Of a stretch of DNA of 64,000 nt, positions 1 to 8,846 are shown piece after piece (positions within the stretch are counted from its first letter, which is position 1; the number at the start of each line of letters is the position of its first letter). The notes beneath the pieces were generated by a model. That model searched no databases, was not told the DNA's origin, and saw nothing but the letters and a program-made list of their open reading frames with translations. A program made the position numbers and the translations under genes. The DNA comes from Actinophytocola sp036555685 (GTDB lineage: Bacteria > Actinomycetota > Actinomycetes > Mycobacteriales > Pseudonocardiaceae), in NCBI RefSeq assembly GCF_036555685.1, contig NZ_DATBKY010000273.1, positions 4,065 through 68,064 on the forward strand, given 5' to 3'.

Positions 1-140
1 CGGGGGAGATCGAACGGCTCGATTTCGGGCCGTTGATACGCGCTCGCGAACAGGCCGGACCACACGACGTGGACGGCGTGCGCACGCACCGGGACGACAT
101 GCTCGCCCTGCTCGCCACGCTGGAAGGGGAGCGGCGATGA
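1..140 (+). CDS. atpA: V/A-type ATPase catalytic subunit A, C-terminal end only (partial)
   Basis: Only the last 45 codons are inside the window, read from base 3. The residues (IERLDFGPLIRARE, then a charged helix ending LLATLEGERR) look like the C-terminal helical domain of the nucleotide-hydrolysing A subunit of a V/A-type rotary ATPase. The family call rests mainly on position: the stop codon overlaps the start of an unmistakable B subunit (ATGA), and a D subunit follows, which is the usual A-B-D order. The protein would form the catalytic half of the cytoplasmic hexamer. On its own this fragment would be hard to place. Confidence 0.75.
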   Translation, partial: GEIERLDFGPLIRAREQAGPHDVDGVRTHRDDMLALLATLEGERR

Positions 141-1522
141 ACGGTCCCGGCTTGACCTACACCGATGTGCGCGAGCTGCGCGGCCCGTTGGTCGTGGTCG
201 GGGGCGTGTCTGGGGTCGGCTGGGACGAGTTCGTGCGGATCCGCGTGGCTTCGGGCCGCCGTCGGCACGGGCTCGTGCTCGAGGTCGACGGGGACCTGGC
301 CGTCGTGCAGGTGCTCGAGGGGGTGGCCGGCATGGACGCCGCCGGCACGGAGGTGGAGTTCGAGGGGCGGCCGCTGCGGATTCCGGTCGGACCCGCCTGG
401 CTGGGCCGGGTGTGCAACGGCCGGGGGGAGCCCGCCGACGGCGGCCCACCAGTGCTCACCGACACCACCGCCCAGGTGTCCGGGAATCCGCTCAACCCGA
501 CCTGGCGCGAGCCACCAGCCGAGCCCGTGCTGACCGGTGTGTCGGTGATCGACGCGCTGACCACGTTGGTGCGCGGGCAGAAACTGCCGGTGTTCTCGCT
601 GCCGGGACTGCCGCACCTCGAGCTCGCCGCACAGATCGCGGCGCAGGCGACCGCGGCCGGCGAGCCGTTCAGCGTCGTGTTCGCCGGCATGGGTCTGACC
701 CACCCGGACGCCGCATTCGTGCGGGACGCGCTGGAGGAACGGTCCGCGGCGGGCGAGCTCGTGCTGTTACTGAACACCGCCGACGACCCGGTGATCGAGC
801 GCATCCTCACGCCACGCGTCGCGCTGACGGTCGCGGAGGACCTCGCGTTCAGTCCCGAGCCGTACGGCGGGCGCCACGTACTCGTGGTGATGACCGACAT
901 GACGAGCTACGCCGAGGCCCTGCGTGAGGTGTCCGCCGCCCGCGACGAGATCCCTGCCCGGCGGGCGTATCCCGGCTATCTGTACAGCGACCTCGCCTCG
1001 TTGTACGAGCGTTGTGGACGCGTGCGCGACAGGGCCGGGTCGGTGACCGTTCTGCCGGTGCTGACCATGCCCGGTGGCGACATCGGGCATCCGGTGCCCG
1101 ACCTGACCGGCTACATCACCGAAGGACAGGTGGTGCTCGCCGCTGACCCGCACCGGCGCGGTGTCTACCCGCCGGTGGATCCGCTGTCGTCGTTGTCGCG
1201 GCTGATGCGCAACGGGGCAGGCCCCGGCCGCACCCGAGTCGATCACCTGCCGGTCGCCAACCAACTCGTCGCGGCGCTTGCCCGCGCCCGGCAGGTGCGC
1301 GAGCTGGCCGACATGATCGGCGCCGCCGCCCTCACCGATACCGATCGCCGGTACCTCGACTTCGACGACGCGTTCGGCGCCGAGTTCGCCGGCCAGCGCC
1401 GCGGCGAGCTGCGATCTCTCGACGAGACGCTGGATCGCGCCTGGCGGGTACTGCATCGGTTGCCCCGCACGGAGCTGCTCATGCTGCCGGCCGAACTGCT
1501 CGACGAGCACGGGGCCCGGTGA
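137..1522 (+). CDS. atpB: V/A-type ATP synthase/ATPase subunit B
   Basis: 461 aa, the normal length of the non-catalytic B subunit that alternates with A in the soluble hexamer of V/A-type rotary ATPases. Diagnostic stretches are GRVCNGRGEPADGGP in the N-terminal barrel, the TGVSVIDALTTLVRGQKLPVFSLPG segment where the P-loop is degenerate as expected for B, the MTDMTSYAEALREVSAAR signature, PGYLYSDLASLYERCGRV, and ITEGQ...YPPVDPLSSLSRLM. The start overlaps the A-subunit stop and the stop overlaps the D-subunit start, so the three are translationally coupled. A TTA leucine codon at 767-769, rare in such genomes, could make translation depend on a bldA-type tRNA; this is inference. Confidence 0.95.
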   Translation: MNGPGLTYTDVRELRGPLVVVGGVSGVGWDEFVRIRVASGRRRHGLVLEVDGDLAVVQVLEGVAGMDAAGTEVEFEGRPLRIPVGPAWLGRVCNGRGEPADGGPPVLTDTTAQVSGNPLNPTWREPPAEPVLTGVSVIDALTTLVRGQKLPVFSLPGLPHLELAAQIAAQATAAGEPFSVVFAGMGLTHPDAAFVRDALEERSAAGELVLLLNTADDPVIERILTPRVALTVAEDLAFSPEPYGGRHVLVVMTDMTSYAEALREVSAARDEIPARRAYPGYLYSDLASLYERCGRVRDRAGSVTVLPVLTMPGGDIGHPVPDLTGYITEGQVVLAADPHRRGVYPPVDPLSSLSRLMRNGAGPGRTRVDHLPVANQLVAALARARQVRELADMIGAAALTDTDRRYLDFDDAFGAEFAGQRRGELRSLDETLDRAWRVLHRLPRTELLMLPAELLDEHGAR

Positions 1523-2145
1523 TCGCCATGCCGGACCTGCGCGTGCCACCGGGACGTGCCGGACGTCTGTGGCTACGTCACCGGCTGGCGGTCGCCGAGC
1601 GCGGTGTCGCGCTTCTCGAGCAGAAGCTGCGCCTGCTCCGCGCCGAGCTTGATCGCTTGCGCGCGCGGCTCGAGCGGACCGAGCAGCTGTGGGCGGCACG
1701 CGCCACTGAGGCGGACACATGGGGTCTGCGCGCGGGTGTCGCCGGCGGCCGGCGGGCCTTCCGGCTCGCCCAGCCGGGTGAGCTCGCGGAGGTTCACGTC
1801 CACTGGACCGCGATCATGGGTGTGCACTATCCGGACCAGGTCGACGTCGTACCACCTGACGAGCACGCAGACGACCTGATCGTCGGAAACGCGGCGCTGC
1901 TGCGGGCGCGGAAGGCGTACCGGCTCGCACTCGAAGCGGCCGCGCGTCACGCCGCCACCAACGCCGCCGCAGAGATCGTCGACGCGGAAGTGATCACCAC
2001 CCGGCAGCGGCAGCGGGCACTGCGCAGGCACTGGATCCCCCGGCTGCGCCGCGCACTCGACGACGTGGAACTGGCGCTTGAGGAACAGGAACGAGCAGAG
2101 GCGGTCCGGCGCCGATGGGCCGCCCGCGCCGATGCCCGTCATTGA
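1519..2145 (+). CDS. atpD: V/A-type ATP synthase/ATPase subunit D (central stalk)
   Basis: 208 aa, matching the usual length of the D subunit, the central shaft that transmits rotation between the A/B hexamer and the membrane rotor. It starts with the family-typical pattern RVPPGRAGRLWLRHRLAVAERGVALLEQKLRLLRAEL and is almost entirely long heptad-like helices at the N and C termini (antiparallel coiled coil). The GTG at 1519 overlaps the B stop; an in-frame ATG at 1528 is the alternative. It is the last gene of the ATPase operon, since the next gene has its own ribosome site about 200 bases on. Confidence 0.92.
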   Translation: MIAMPDLRVPPGRAGRLWLRHRLAVAERGVALLEQKLRLLRAELDRLRARLERTEQLWAARATEADTWGLRAGVAGGRRAFRLAQPGELAEVHVHWTAIMGVHYPDQVDVVPPDEHADDLIVGNAALLRARKAYRLALEAAARHAATNAAAEIVDAEVITTRQRQRALRRHWIPRLRRALDDVELALEEQERAEAVRRRWAARADARH

Positions 2146-2344
2146 GCTGGACGGTAGATGCGGTTCCGCGGATGCGCCGTCCGAGTAGTGCGAAGCGCGA
2201 CGATCGCTTTGGTGCCAGGCAACTGAGTGGCCAGTCGCGACATGTCTACGTTTGAGGACGGCCGGCGTCGGGAATCACACCTGCGTCATTCCAGTGATCC
2301 GCCGTAGTGACATGGCTGGTCAACACGCGCTCAAGGAGGTTCTC

Positions 2345-2500
2345 ATGATCATTCTTGGAGTCGTGCTACTCGTCATCGGTTTCCTCGCCAAGATCTCCAT
2401 ACTGTGGACGATCGGGATCGTGCTTCTCGTGGTCGGTGCGATCCTGGCGATCCTGGGCGGTACCGGCCGTCGCGTCGGCGGCCGGGCGCACTGGTACTGA
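2345..2500 (+). CDS. Small two-helix membrane peptide (DUF6131-like)
   Basis: 51 aa, almost all of it two hydrophobic helices (IILGVVLLVIGFLAKIS and ILWTIGIVLLVVGAILAIL) with a short Gly/Arg tail ending in GGRAHWY. It resembles the short DUF6131-type peptides of actinomycetes; no function is known. The start is fixed by a strong ribosome site, AAGGAGG at 2333-2339, five bases before the ATG. An in-frame upstream GTG-type start at 2252 is possible but has no ribosome site. It stands alone between the ATPase operon and the Ntn hydrolase. Confidence 0.7.
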   Translation: MIILGVVLLVIGFLAKISILWTIGIVLLVVGAILAILGGTGRRVGGRAHWY

Positions 2501-2684
2501 GGGTCCCGCCCAGCGTTGGCACGGACCTGACGACCTTTATCGACCAGCGGCCGGACGAGCGCACCTGCATGGGCGCGCTCGTCCGGCCGAATCGATCACC
2601 GCGACTGCTAGCCATCACCGTCCGTAACGATGGAAATCGCCAGGTCGATCCACCTCGTGTAGCTGTCGACATGAGGTGAGATCG

Positions 2685-3554
2685 ATGACCATAGCCGTTT
2701 CACTGAAGGTGCACGAGGGTGTGGTCCTGGCGTCCGACAGCGCGTCAACCCTTGCTCAGGTGCAGCCGGACGGCGCCATGTCGGTCGCGAACGTCTACTA
2801 CAACGTCGACAAGATCGCGAACCTGATGAAGGGGCTGCCACTCGGCGTCATGACCTGGGGCGCCGGCTCCATCGGCCCGGAGTCCATTTCAACGCTGTTC
2901 AAGGATTTGCGGCAGATGCTCACGGGTGAGCGCGCAGGTCCCGATGGCGCGGACTGGAAAGTCGATCCGTCGGAATACGCGGTCGCCGATGTCGCCGATC
3001 GGGTGCGCGAGTTCATCTACCAAACGAAGTACTCCGCGGTCTTCGGCGACAACACGCAGGTTCCCGGCGTCGGTCTCGCGGTCGCCGGTTACTCGACCGG
3101 CGGACCACATGCCGAAGCGTACAAAATCGAGATGGACAGTAGCGGCTGTCCTTCGCCCGTGCAGATGTGGCCGGGCGCGGAATGCGGATTCTTCGTCGGC
3201 GGCCAGCCCGCGGCAGTCGCACGCCTCGTACACGGTGTCGATCCGCAAATCACGAGCGTCCTCGTCGACGCCCTGGGCATATCGCACGAACAGGCTGGAC
3301 GCGCGACGAAGACAATCCGCGACCGGCTGGCCGCGCCGTTGATCCAGGAGCCGATGCCGTTCAAGGACGCCCTGGATCTCGCCGAGTTCTTCGTCGACCT
3401 CACCTGCCGCTACACCAGGTTCCTGCCGGAAGGCGCCACTACCGTCGGCGGACCGATCGAGGTCGCGGGCATCACGAAGCACGAGGGCTTCAAGTGGGTC
3501 AAGAGGAAGCACTACTACTCGGCCGAGCTCAACCCGGACGCGACGCGACTCTGA
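2685..3554 (+). CDS. Free-standing proteasome-fold Ntn hydrolase
   Basis: 289 aa. The ATG at 2685 sits behind GAGGTGAG (2673-2680) and gives Met-Thr-Ile-Ala-Val. Removing Met would expose a Thr1 nucleophile. Numbered from that Thr, the segment EGVVLASDS puts an Asp exactly at 17, as in proteasome beta and HslV subunits. A DKIANL stretch at about 41-46 supplies the Lys that is residue 33 in the classical proteins, with a small insertion, and WGAGSIG resembles the later Gly/Ser loop. The C-terminal 100 residues are helical and end in GFKWVKRKHYYS, which is not part of the core fold. It is monocistronic, with no Mpa, Pup or HslU nearby. The substrate is unknown. An upstream start at 2676 would bury the Thr. 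Confidence 0.75.
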   Translation: MTIAVSLKVHEGVVLASDSASTLAQVQPDGAMSVANVYYNVDKIANLMKGLPLGVMTWGAGSIGPESISTLFKDLRQMLTGERAGPDGADWKVDPSEYAVADVADRVREFIYQTKYSAVFGDNTQVPGVGLAVAGYSTGGPHAEAYKIEMDSSGCPSPVQMWPGAECGFFVGGQPAAVARLVHGVDPQITSVLVDALGISHEQAGRATKTIRDRLAAPLIQEPMPFKDALDLAEFFVDLTCRYTRFLPEGATTVGGPIEVAGITKHEGFKWVKRKHYYSAELNPDATRL

Positions 3555-3608
3555 GCGGGACTGATCCCGGCGGGGCGCCGGCAGCGGCTGCGTGTCGACA
3601 CCGCCCGA

Positions 3609-4507
3609 TCAGTCAACCGGTGTCAGGCGGGCGATCGATCCGATCTCGAGGGCGACCCACAGTGCACCGTCCGGGCCGAGGGCGATGCCGTGCGGCTCCG
3701 ATTCGGCGTGGGCAGGGCGTGGGTCTGGATGTCTCCGTTGGGGCCGATCCGGCCGATCCGACCGGAGCCCCATTCGGTGAACCAGCACGATCCGTTCGGA
3801 CCGGCGGTGATGGCGTGCGGGCGGGCGGTGCGGTCGGGCAAGGGGAACTCGGTGATCCGGCCGTCGACCGTGATGCGACCGATCTGGCCGGCGCGGATCT
3901 CGGTGAACCACAACGCACCGTCGCCGCCGCGCGCAATGCCGACCGGGCCCGCGGCGACTGTGGGCAGCGGATGCGTGGTGACGATCCCGCCGGTGGTGAT
4001 CCGGCCGATGGCGTCGGCCTGGTTCATCGTGAACCACAGCGCGCCGTCCGGCCCCTCGGTGATCATCGAGGGAAAGCAGCCCGCCGCCGGGAGGTCGAAC
4101 TCGGCGACCGTTCCGTCGACGGTGATGCGGCCGACTTTGTCGGTGTTCATCTCGGTGAACCACACCGCGCCGTCCGGTCCCGCCGTGATTCCGAACGGTC
4201 CCGCGTCGGGGGTGGGAACATCGAAGTTCGTGAGCTGGCCGGCAACGGTGACGCGGCCGATCCGATGCCCCTGCGACTCGGTGAACCACACCGCGCCGTC
4301 CGCGCCGACCGCCAGGAGCGAGGGCCGGCCCGACGGCGGGTCAAGCTGGTAGGAACGGTGCTCGCCCGTGGGCGTCATTCGCCCGATCCGGCCCGCATGC
4401 ACCTCGGTGAACCACACCGCGTCGCCGGGCCCGGCGGTGATCCCGTACGGTCCGGACTCCGGCCCGCCGACCGCGTACTCGGCAACCGAAATCAGCTCTT
4501 CCGCCAT
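3609..4507 (-). pseudogene. vgb: Virginiamycin B lyase-type seven-bladed propeller, frameshifted
   Basis: Starts at ATG 4507 (MAEELISVAEYAVGG). It contains six clear repeats of the Vgb blade motif (GPDGAVWFTE....IGRIT...G), so it belongs to the streptogramin B lyase (Vgb) family, which linearises depsipeptide antibiotics by elimination. After HALPTP the frame is lost. Reading one frame over from about 3701-3710 restores SEPHGIALGPDGALWVALEIGSIARLTPVD and a stop at 3609. The span of 899 bases is one short of 300 codons, so one base is missing. Corrected length is about 299 aa, the normal Vgb length. The lost part carries the conserved PHGI histidine region. This is either a real inactivating frameshift or a sequencing error. 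Many actinomycete homologues have unknown substrates. Confidence 0.8.
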
Positions 4508-4662
4508 ACCCGCCCCCTCGTGCTGACGATCTTCACAGAAGCCTACGAGGAAGGGGCAAGCGAATAGCCGGTTGCGCGGCACCGTCGGGCGGCACGTCGC
4601 GGCCGGCCGGGCTAGCGTTGTGCCGAGTCAGCTCGGTTACCCCTGGAGCGGTGGTGAGTTCC

Positions 4663-5292
4663 GTGAAGATGGCGATCATCGGTGCGGGCAACGTCGGCAA
4701 GGCGATCGCGCGTGCCGCGACACGCGCGGGTCATGAGGTGGTGATCACCTCGACCGATCCGGACCGGACCAGGGCGGTCGCCGACGAGCTCGCAGCCACG
4801 GCAGGGAGTTCGAACGCCGATGCCGTTCGCGACGCGGATCTGGTGGTGCTCGCGGTTCCCTACCACGCGGTCGCGGCGGTGGCGGACGAGGTGGCGGACG
4901 GGCTGGCCGGTAAGCCGGTGATCGATGCGACGAACCCGCTGGCGGCCGACGGTTCCGGACTGGCGGTGACCGATCGATCCGGGGCGGAAGCGGTGCAGGA
5001 GGCCCTGCCAGGTGCTTTCGTGGTCAAGGCGTTCAACACGGTGTTCGCCGCGAACCAGGCCGACCCGGTCGTCGACGGCACGCAGCTGGACGGGTTCTTC
5101 GCCGGCGATGACGACGCGGCCAAGGCTGTGGTGGCGCAGTTCCTGTCCGCGGCCGGTTACCGGCCGGTCGACGCCGGTGACCTCGCGGCCGCCAGGGCGC
5201 TGGAGCACATGGCGTTCCTGAACATCGCGTTGAACGCCCGCAACGGGTGGGCGTGGCGGAGCGGCTGGAAGCTCGTCGGCCCCACCGGCTGA
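4663..5292 (+). CDS. F420/NADP-dependent oxidoreductase-like protein (NADP-binding Rossmann)
   Basis: About 209 aa. The N-terminal MAIIGAGNVGKAIARAATRAGHEVVITSTDP is a Rossmann dinucleotide site of the NADP oxidoreductase coenzyme F420-dependent family. It is followed by DADLVVLAVPYHAV, VIDATNP and VKAFNTVFA, all typical of this group. Relatives reduce NADP with F420H2 or are simple NAD(P) reductases; the true substrate cannot be told. Start choice is uncertain among GTG 4651, GTG 4663 and ATG 4669, all in frame and close to GGAG or GGTGAG. The gene converges with ctaD, leaving only seven bases between the stops. Confidence 0.85.
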   Translation: MKMAIIGAGNVGKAIARAATRAGHEVVITSTDPDRTRAVADELAATAGSSNADAVRDADLVVLAVPYHAVAAVADEVADGLAGKPVIDATNPLAADGSGLAVTDRSGAEAVQEALPGAFVVKAFNTVFAANQADPVVDGTQLDGFFAGDDDAAKAVVAQFLSAAGYRPVDAGDLAAARALEHMAFLNIALNARNGWAWRSGWKLVGPTG

Positions 5293-5299
5293 GGGGCGA

Positions 5300-7069
5300 T
5301 CAGCCCGACTGATCCGTGCTCCCGGATGGGTTGATCGCGCCGGTCAGCTTCTCCGACGGTGCGGGTGGAGTCTCGTCGGCGTGGCCGCCGAGCGGGCCGA
5401 CGTACTTCTCGGCGCGTGTTCGCTCGAGCATGTGTGGGTAGTGGAGGTCGAACGCGGGGCGTTCGGAGCGGATGCGGGGCAGCTCGGTGAAGTTGTGCCG
5501 GGGTGGCGGGCTGCTCGTTGCCCATTCGAGGGAGTTTCCGTAGCCCCACGGGTCGTCCATGGTGGCGGGCTCGCCGTAGCGGTAGCTGCGGAAGACATTC
5601 CAGACGAAGGGGAGCACCGACGCGCCGAGGATGAACGACCCGATGGTGGAGATCGTGTTCAGCGTGGTGAACCCGTCGGTGGGCAGGTAGTCGGCGTAGC
5701 GGCGGGGCATGCCTTCGTTGCCGAGCCAGTGCTGGACGAGGAACGTGACGTGGAAGCCGAGGAATGTGGTCCAGAAGTGCAGTTTGCCCAGCGGTTCGTT
5801 GAGGTAGCGGCCGGTGATCTTGGGGAACCAGAAGTAGATGCCGGCGTAGGTGGCGAACACGATGGTGCCGAACAGGACGTAGTGGAAGTGGGCGACGACG
5901 AAGTAGGTGTCGGTGACGTGGAAGTCGATGGGCGGTGAGGCGAGCAGCACGCCGGTGAGGCCGCCGAGCAGGAAGGTGATCAGGAACCCGATCGAGAACA
6001 GCATCGGGGTCTCGAAGGTCAGCTGCCCGCGCCACATGGTGCCGGTCCAGTTGAAGAACTTGATGCCGGTGGGTACGGCGATCAGGAACGTGGCCATGGA
6101 GAAGAACGGCAGCAGCACCGCGCCGGTGGCGAACATGTGGTGTGCCCAGACGACGACCGACAGCGAGGCGATGGCGAGCGTCGCGTACACCATGCCGCGG
6201 TAGCCGAACAGGGGCTTGCGGCTGAACACGGGGATGACCTCGGTGATGATGCCGAAGAACGGCAGCGCGACGATGTAGACCTCGGGGTGGCCGAAGAACC
6301 AGAACAGGTGCTGCCAGAGGATCGCGCCGCCGTTGGCGGGGTCGAACACGTGCGCGCCGATCACCCGGTCGGCGAGCAGCGCCAGCAGTGCCGCGGTGAG
6401 GATGGGGAAGGCGATCAGCACGAGGATGGTGGTGATGAGGATGTTCCAGGTGAAGATCGGCATCCGGAACATCGTCATCCCGGGGGCCCGCAGGCAGACG
6501 ACGGTGGTGAGCATGTTGACGCCGCCGAGGATCGTGCCGAGCCCGGCCAGCACGAGCCCGACGATCCACAGGTTTCCCGCGACGCCGGGGGCGTGCGTCG
6601 CGTCGGACAGCGGCGTGTACGCGGTCCAGCCGAAGTCCGGGGCGCCCGCCGGTGTGACGAAGCTCGACATCACGATGAGGCCGCCGAAGAGGAACAGCCA
6701 GTAGGAAAGCGCGTTCAGTCGGGGGAACGCCACGTCCGGCGAGCCGATCTGCAGGGGCAGGACGAAGTTCGCAAAGCCGAACAGGATCGGTGTCGCGTAC
6801 AGCAGCAGCATGATCGTGCCGTGCATGGTGAACAGCTGGTTGTACTGCTCCTGCGAGAGGAACTGCAGACCCGGGCGGGCGAGCTCCGCGCGCATCAGCA
6901 TGGCCATCACGCCGCCGGCCATGAAGAAGGCGAACGACGTGACGAGGTAGAGCACGCCGATCTGCTTCGGATCGGTCGTCCGAATCCACGCCAGCAGTGC
7001 CGAGCCTCTCGGGCCTCGTTGGTAGGCACCGGGGTGTATGCGAACCGGGGTGGGTTTCACTGCGGTCAT
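5300..7069 (-). CDS. ctaD: Cytochrome c oxidase subunit I (aa3-type)
   Basis: 589 aa, twelve membrane helices, the catalytic subunit of the terminal oxidase that reduces oxygen and pumps protons. All metal ligands are visible: TMHGTIM (heme a), WFFGHPEVYI (CuB His and its cross-linked Tyr), WAHHMF (two CuB His) and HFHYVLFG (hemes a3 and a). The start is ATG 7069 with a GGGAG ribosome site; a TTG six bases upstream is less likely. The C-terminal cytoplasmic tail is polar and Pro-rich. No other oxidase subunit is nearby, as is common in actinomycetes where ctaD is often unlinked. It is transcribed divergently from the TerC gene. Confidence 0.97.
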   Translation of the reverse strand: MTAVKPTPVRIHPGAYQRGPRGSALLAWIRTTDPKQIGVLYLVTSFAFFMAGGVMAMLMRAELARPGLQFLSQEQYNQLFTMHGTIMLLLYATPILFGFANFVLPLQIGSPDVAFPRLNALSYWLFLFGGLIVMSSFVTPAGAPDFGWTAYTPLSDATHAPGVAGNLWIVGLVLAGLGTILGGVNMLTTVVCLRAPGMTMFRMPIFTWNILITTILVLIAFPILTAALLALLADRVIGAHVFDPANGGAILWQHLFWFFGHPEVYIVALPFFGIITEVIPVFSRKPLFGYRGMVYATLAIASLSVVVWAHHMFATGAVLLPFFSMATFLIAVPTGIKFFNWTGTMWRGQLTFETPMLFSIGFLITFLLGGLTGVLLASPPIDFHVTDTYFVVAHFHYVLFGTIVFATYAGIYFWFPKITGRYLNEPLGKLHFWTTFLGFHVTFLVQHWLGNEGMPRRYADYLPTDGFTTLNTISTIGSFILGASVLPFVWNVFRSYRYGEPATMDDPWGYGNSLEWATSSPPPRHNFTELPRIRSERPAFDLHYPHMLERTRAEKYVGPLGGHADETPPAPSEKLTGAINPSGSTDQSG

Positions 7070-7254
7070 GTCCAACTCCCGCCCTTGAACAGCCGGCGGC
7101 GCGCATCTTCATGGTTCACCTCGAACCGACCGGCAGCAACCGCAGTACCCCGCCGCGGTGTGCCCATGCGCGCCCGTATCGCGCGAGTTGCACGGGCCGG
7201 TCCGGCGTGTTCGTCTGGTCGGACACCTTGCGGTGGAGAAGGCGAGGGCCCGTG

Positions 7255-8457
7255 ATGGACGTGCCTCAGGTCGTGTGGTGGTGCACGATTGTCGGGATCG
7301 TGGGGCTGCTGGCGTTCGACTTCCTGGTGCACGTACGGAAGGCACATGTTCCTACGCTGCGTGAAGCGGGACTGTGGTCCGCCGTGTACGTGGGGATCGC
7401 GATCGTGTTCGGCGCCGGCGTGCTGGTCTTCGGCGGCACCCAGATGGGGACCGAGTACTTCGCCGGCTACGTGACGGAGAAGGCGCTGTCGGTGGACAAC
7501 CTGTTCGTCTTCCTGATCATCATGTCCAGCTTCCAGGTGCCCCGCGCGGACCAGCAGAAGGTGTTGCTGTTCGGCATCGTGTTCTCGCTGGTGGCGCGCA
7601 CCGGTTTCATCCTGCTGGGCGCGGCCCTGATCAACCTGTTCGCCTGGGTGTTCTACCTGTTCGGGCTGCTCCTGCTGATCACCGCCGGCAACCTGCTCAA
7701 GCCGGCGGGGGAGGACAGCCACTCGGCGGACAACATCATGATCCGCATCGCCCGCAAGCTGCTCCACACGACCGACACCTACGACGGCGACAAGCTGTTC
7801 ACCGTCGAACACGGCAGGCGTGTCATGACGCCGATGCTGCTCGTCATGGTCGCGATCGGTGGCACCGACCTGATGTTCGCGCTGGACTCCATCCCGGCGA
7901 TCTTCGGGCTGACCCAGAACGTCTACCTGGTGTTCACCGCGACCGTGTTCTCGTTGCTGGGCCTGCGCCAGCTGTACTTCCTCATCGACGGCCTGCTGAA
8001 CCGGCTGATCTACCTGACCTTCGGACTGGCCGCGATCCTGGCGTTCATCGGCGCGAAGCTCATCCTGCACGCTCTGCACGAGAACAACGTGCCGTTCATC
8101 AACGGCGGCCAGCCGGTCGACGTGGTCGAGATCAGCACGGGACTCTCCCTGAGCGTGATCTTCGCGGTCTTGCTCGTCACCATCGCGGCCTCGCTGGCGA
8201 GCCCGTGGGGCCGGGCGCAGAACGCGATCTGTGCATCCCGCCGGCACGCGGCCGAGTACCTCGACATCGAGGCGGACCCCGGCCGGCGCGAGGAGGTCTT
8301 CGCCATGTTGCTCGCCGAGGAGGCGACGCTCAAGAAGCTGCCGGAGAAGTACCGGGCACGTATCCGGGAAGAGGAGCAGCTGATGGCCCTGCTGCGCCGG
8401 GCACACGCGGAACACGCGCGCGGCCTGGCAGGCGCCACGGGCCGCCCCGGGACCTGA
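7255..8457 (+). CDS. TerC/Alx family integral membrane protein
   Basis: 400 aa with eight or nine membrane helices. TerC-family signatures are YVTEKALSVDNLFVFLII near residue 75 and IGGTDLMFALDSIPAIFGLTQN near 200, each placing acidic residues inside the membrane. Family members are linked to tellurite resistance and, for Alx/MntX-type proteins, to manganese export and metal loading of secreted proteins. The C-terminal 60 residues are a charged helical tail. Start ATG 7255 follows a GAGAAGGCGAGGG stretch. The gene ends just before a strong hairpin at 8541, so it is probably monocistronic. Confidence 0.9.
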   Translation: MDVPQVVWWCTIVGIVGLLAFDFLVHVRKAHVPTLREAGLWSAVYVGIAIVFGAGVLVFGGTQMGTEYFAGYVTEKALSVDNLFVFLIIMSSFQVPRADQQKVLLFGIVFSLVARTGFILLGAALINLFAWVFYLFGLLLLITAGNLLKPAGEDSHSADNIMIRIARKLLHTTDTYDGDKLFTVEHGRRVMTPMLLVMVAIGGTDLMFALDSIPAIFGLTQNVYLVFTATVFSLLGLRQLYFLIDGLLNRLIYLTFGLAAILAFIGAKLILHALHENNVPFINGGQPVDVVEISTGLSLSVIFAVLLVTIAASLASPWGRAQNAICASRRHAAEYLDIEADPGRREEVFAMLLAEEATLKKLPEKYRARIREEEQLMALLRRAHAEHARGLAGATGRPGT

Positions 8458-8846
8458 CGATGGCCGCCGGGCCGCCCTCCGGTCACAGCCACGCCGAGTG
8501 GTGAGGTGTTGAGCAGACCCCGGGGGTTCGCTCGATAGTCGCCGTCAGGGCGGCCTGGGCCCGGGCCGCCCTGACGGCTGGGGGTCCGTGCGAGTCGGGT
8601 TTTGGTGGGCGCCGCCGCGCACGGATCGGGAGATGGCTCGGTCCCGGCATTTCGGGCTTCACGTGCTCGTGGTGCCGGACTTGGTTCCTGCCGTCCGCGA
8701 TGGCCTGGACGGCCTCGATGCCCAGGATGGCGCGAACGATGCCACCACCCGTTGTCGGGTGGGAACAAACACGAGGCCGGATGATGTCGGCTCTCGACAG
8801 CCCGCGGGGCTAGGCTGGACGGTCGGAGCCCGGTGTGGGAGTGGGC
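8458..8846 (+). other. Intergenic region, terC to pucR
   Basis: About 390 bases with no convincing gene. It holds the terminator hairpin at 8541-8578 and a small inverted repeat (CCACCC at 8745-8750, GGGTGG at 8757-8762) about 85 bases before the PucR start, which could be an operator. Confidence 0.5.
8541..8578 (+). terminator. Strong hairpin terminator after terC
   Basis: A perfect 15-bp GC-rich stem (8541-8555 with 8564-8578) and an eight-base loop, 84 bases after the TerC stop. There is no T-run, as is usual for actinomycete terminators. Confidence 0.75.

Noticed and set aside
5157..7112. 651-residue open frame opposite and overlapping ctaD
   Set aside because: Arg/Pro/His-rich, no motif, and exactly shadows the unmistakable oxidase gene; a typical GC-rich artefact.
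8630..8730. Minus-strand peptide RAILGIEAVQAIADGRNQ resembling a gene end
   Set aside because: Only about 25 residues look protein-like and no start or extension is visible; could be chance.
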